A stretch of 64,000 bases of DNA from Jejuia sp043557195 (lineage in GTDB: Bacteria; Bacteroidota; Bacteroidia; Flavobacteriales; Flavobacteriaceae). The position numbers were made by a program, and so were the translations under genes. Below, piece by piece: positions 61,867-64,000 of this stretch. Positions within the stretch are counted from its first letter, which is position 1. The number at the start of each line of letters is the position of its first letter. The notes under the pieces are model-generated. The model did no database searches, was not told where the DNA came from, and saw nothing but the letters and a program-made list of their open reading frames with translations. The stretch covers positions 558,001-622,000 of the forward strand of contig CP121314.1 in the NCBI GenBank assembly GCA_043557195.1. The letters run 5' to 3'.

Positions 61867-64000
61867 TTATCTAATCATAAGTTTTGCGTGGAAAACTCTT
61901 TGGTTATCATCAACTACTTTAATAATATAAAGACCAGACTTAAAACGTCCATTGTTTTCAATTTCAATTCTATTAGAATTTATTGAGTTTTGATAAATTA
62001 CTTTTCCAAGCATATCGTTAATAACAATATTTGCCTTGTTCACACCATTAAGCAAGATTGTAAATTCATTGTTAGCCGGATTGGGAAAAATCTTTGCCGA
62101 AAAAGCGTCGGCTTTTACTTCTGAAGTACTTAGCGTTGTAGATTCAACTATCCATTTAGACCTATCGTCTGTGTTTCCGACATGTTCAATTATACCATTT
62201 GCATTGTGATATATATAATTTGAACCATTTCGAGTTTCAAACTGATATGTACCATCATTACTATTGTAGGTTACTGTAAATTGTTTGTCGGAATCTTCTC
62301 TTGGTGCAGCAAAACCTGTATTAATTATATCGTTTGCAGGATTTCCTGCAGACCTTAAAATTCCTCGGTCAGACCTTTTACTTTCGATATTATAATAAGC
62401 ACCAGCCGGTACAAACTCCCATTCTTTATCTCCAGGAGCTACATTAGTGCCATCATCTGCCTCTACGACATCTGCACCTACAGAATGTAAGTACTTTCCA
62501 GTGACGAAATTCTTGATGCGGTAAATATCACCTGTTAAATCAGTAGGATCAAAAACTTGAATATTAACTGTAATTTCAGTAGAATTCACAGTTGCATTAC
62601 TCGCGTTATAAGCTACCGCTTGAATATCATAAGCACCTTCTGTAGTTGGTATCCAATCTAAAGCATAAGGTTCGGTTGTATCTTCTCCAAAGATTGCTCC
62701 ATTAAGTAAAAACTCTACTTTAGAAATACTCCCATTTTCATCTACAGCATCTGCGGAAATTGGTATGGTTTCTCCTATGTTATAAGTTTCACCATCAAAA
62801 GGAGAGGTTAACGACACTCTAAAAGGCTCTTGTATAATATCTAAATTAATAATTTGAAGATATAATGGTTGCGCACTACCTGAGGCGTTTTCCATCATAT
62901 AATAATACAACTTACCATTATCTATGTGTACTCGACCATGGTCAAAGGTTTTGCCAGAAGTAGCCTGATATACTGTGGTAAAATTATTAGTGCCACCTTC
63001 CGTTTTTTCAACTTTAACTCTACCATTACTTAAGCCAATAATAAAGACATCATCACCAGCGGTGTAAATGGCATCTGCACCAGAAAAATTTTCTGAGGTT
63101 ATAAAATCGGTAGCACCAGCTGGTTTATAAGTATGTAAATTTTTTGTAACGTTAAACTCATTATCTCTTACACGACTAATAATATGTACATCACCATTAT
63201 CAGTAACCGTCCAATCGAAACCTTGCACAATGTAAACTTGATTAGCTTGAGTTGTTTGCACATAATCACCTGGTTCCATTACTTTTATAAAATCGGCATC
63301 ATAAAGTGGTAAAGAAAAAGCTGTACCTGAATGATTTTTCCATCCATTTAACCCGTCTTGATTATCTGAATATGCATAATAAACACCGTTTTGATATTGA
63401 AACTTATCGCTATTGTTTTGAGATCGTCGTTGAAAGCCAATTCTAATTTTTCCATTTACGTATTTCATGTTTCCGTAAAGTCCCCAGTTATATGTTATTC
63501 CTGATTGATTTCTAGCATTTAAAACATTAAAATCTGTAAAACTAGACCATGAAGAGGAACTAGCAGTATATTTTGAAAACTTATAAGCCCCATTATTATT
63601 CCCGCCTTCTCTCATATACATAAATAAATCACCAGCATCATTTTGAAAAAACTGTGGATAGGTTAGTGCCGAAAAATTGCTATACTCTTCATTGGGGTAC
63701 CCTGGTCTTCCACTATTTAGAGATAAATGTTTATAGACACCAGGATTAGAAGGCTTTTCCACAAACTTATCTAGAGTAAATTCGGCATCAGAAACCGATG
63801 CAGCACCTGCTATTGAGTAAGAATACCTAAAATAATCATCACTCAAACTTCCATCGGACGGTCTTGAGTTACTATAGGAATGCATATCATACAGCAAATG
63901 GATTGTACCATCTAAAGGGCTTACAGCAACAGCAATTGTATTGTGTGATTCTCCAATCCACCACCTATTTTGATAACCCGTATGTCTATGAGGAAACTCA
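61867..64000 (-). CDS. Secreted multi-domain BNR_4 protein, polysaccharide lyase candidate, 5' end cut off
   Basis: About 711 residues are visible; the frame stays open to base 64000, so the start lies beyond the window. The most N-terminal visible part holds GYQNRWWIGESHNTIAVAVS and IHLLYDMHSY, then SNFSALTYPQFFQNDAGDLFMYMREGG and MKYVNGKIRIGFQRR, the BNR_4 propeller pattern. An Ig-like domain (SPFDGETYNIGETIPIS) and a ricin-like trefoil (YRIKNFVTGKYLHS ... DRSKWIVES) follow. A type IX sorting domain ends it (IFPNPANNEFTI ... SGLYIIKVV). It is an extracellular protein with a carbohydrate-binding tail. Lyase activity is inferred from the fold. A terminator closes the gene. Confidence 0.72.
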   Translation of the reverse strand, partial: EFPHRHTGYQNRWWIGESHNTIAVAVSPLDGTIHLLYDMHSYSNSRPSDGSLSDDYFRYSYSIAGAASVSDAEFTLDKFVEKPSNPGVYKHLSLNSGRPGYPNEEYSNFSALTYPQFFQNDAGDLFMYMREGGNNNGAYKFSKYTASSSSWSSFTDFNVLNARNQSGITYNWGLYGNMKYVNGKIRIGFQRRSQNNSDKFQYQNGVYYAYSDNQDGLNGWKNHSGTAFSLPLYDADFIKVMEPGDYVQTTQANQVYIVQGFDWTVTDNGDVHIISRVRDNEFNVTKNLHTYKPAGATDFITSENFSGADAIYTAGDDVFIIGLSNGRVKVEKTEGGTNNFTTVYQATSGKTFDHGRVHIDNGKLYYYMMENASGSAQPLYLQIINLDIIQEPFRVSLTSPFDGETYNIGETIPISADAVDENGSISKVEFLLNGAIFGEDTTEPYALDWIPTTEGAYDIQAVAYNASNATVNSTEITVNIQVFDPTDLTGDIYRIKNFVTGKYLHSVGADVVEADDGTNVAPGDKEWEFVPAGAYYNIESKRSDRGILRSAGNPANDIINTGFAAPREDSDKQFTVTYNSNDGTYQFETRNGSNYIYHNANGIIEHVGNTDDRSKWIVESTTLSTSEVKADAFSAKIFPNPANNEFTILLNGVNKANIVINDMLGKVIYQNSINSNRIEIENNGRFKSGLYIIKVVDDNQRVFHAKLMIR

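Noticed and set aside
1..64000. CRISPR arrays, tRNA or rRNA genes, insertion sequences, integrases, phage genes
   Set aside because: No regular spacer-repeat array, no cloverleaf-like sequence and no transposase or integrase protein was seen. The locus shows no mobile-element boundary.

Overview
The window is AT-rich DNA from a member of the Bacteroidota, most likely a marine Flavobacteriaceae. The evidence is type IX secretion C-terminal domains, many Bacteroidota-type lipoproteins, TAnnTTTG promoter boxes, a flavobacterial-type structured RNA, and the gene families themselves. Almost the whole window is a polysaccharide utilisation region with its sugar catabolism. The mix of rhamnosidases, uronate lyases, GH39 enzymes, six sulfatases, and rhamnose plus glucuronate catabolism points to a sulfated rhamno-glucuronan of green algae (ulvan type). 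That substrate is inferred and not demonstrated.

Layout. 1-1149: the end of one and all of a second DUF2807 (head GIN) protein, probably flanking genes. 1151-6004: a sulfatase facing a GH29 / SDR / FAH-hydrolase operon that looks like deoxysugar (fucose-type) use. 6032-12287 (minus): a glucuronate operon, uxuB-uxuA-uxaC followed by a three-part TRAP transporter. 12757-21665 (minus): a rhamnose operon with RhaE aldolase/dehydrogenase fusion, rhamnose isomerase, rhamnulokinase, a tandem class II aldolase, an L-lactate-type dehydrogenase and an NCS1 transporter. 22035-25355 (plus): class I fructose-bisphosphatase and two tandem GntR regulators. 25443-33416 (minus): GH39, two sulfatases, heparinase-like lyase. 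33534-52428 (minus): GH2, alginate-lyase-like protein, GH106, BNR_4 lyase candidate, GH2, a large secreted heparinase-like lyase, two sulfatases. 52811-54502 (plus): a lipoprotein GH39 behind a structured RNA leader. 54612-61652 (minus): two GH78 rhamnosidases and a sulfatase. 61867-64000 (minus, cut by the window end): a secreted BNR_4 protein.

How it fits together. Secreted and surface lyases would cut the polymer. Lipoprotein or periplasmic sulfatases, GH39, GH2, GH78 and GH106 would trim the oligomers. Rhamnose would pass through isomerase, kinase and RhaE to DHAP and L-lactate, and L-lactate to pyruvate. Glucuronate would pass through UxaC, UxuB and UxuA to 2-keto-3-deoxygluconate. Fructose-bisphosphatase would support gluconeogenesis from these C3 products. 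KDG kinase, KDPG aldolase, a GH105/GH88 hydrolase, sulfatase-maturing enzymes and any SusC/SusD pair are not in the window.

Main new observation. Seven promoters in the window share one architecture: two (once three) CAGGA-like units exactly 10 bp apart, then 21-22 bp, then a TAnnTTTG-type -7 box. They drive the glucuronate operon, the rhamnose operon, fbp(-gntR-gntR), both large lyase/sulfatase operons, the GH39 behind the RNA leader, and the GH78 operon. This looks like one activator-controlled regulon tying depolymerisation, catabolism and gluconeogenesis together.
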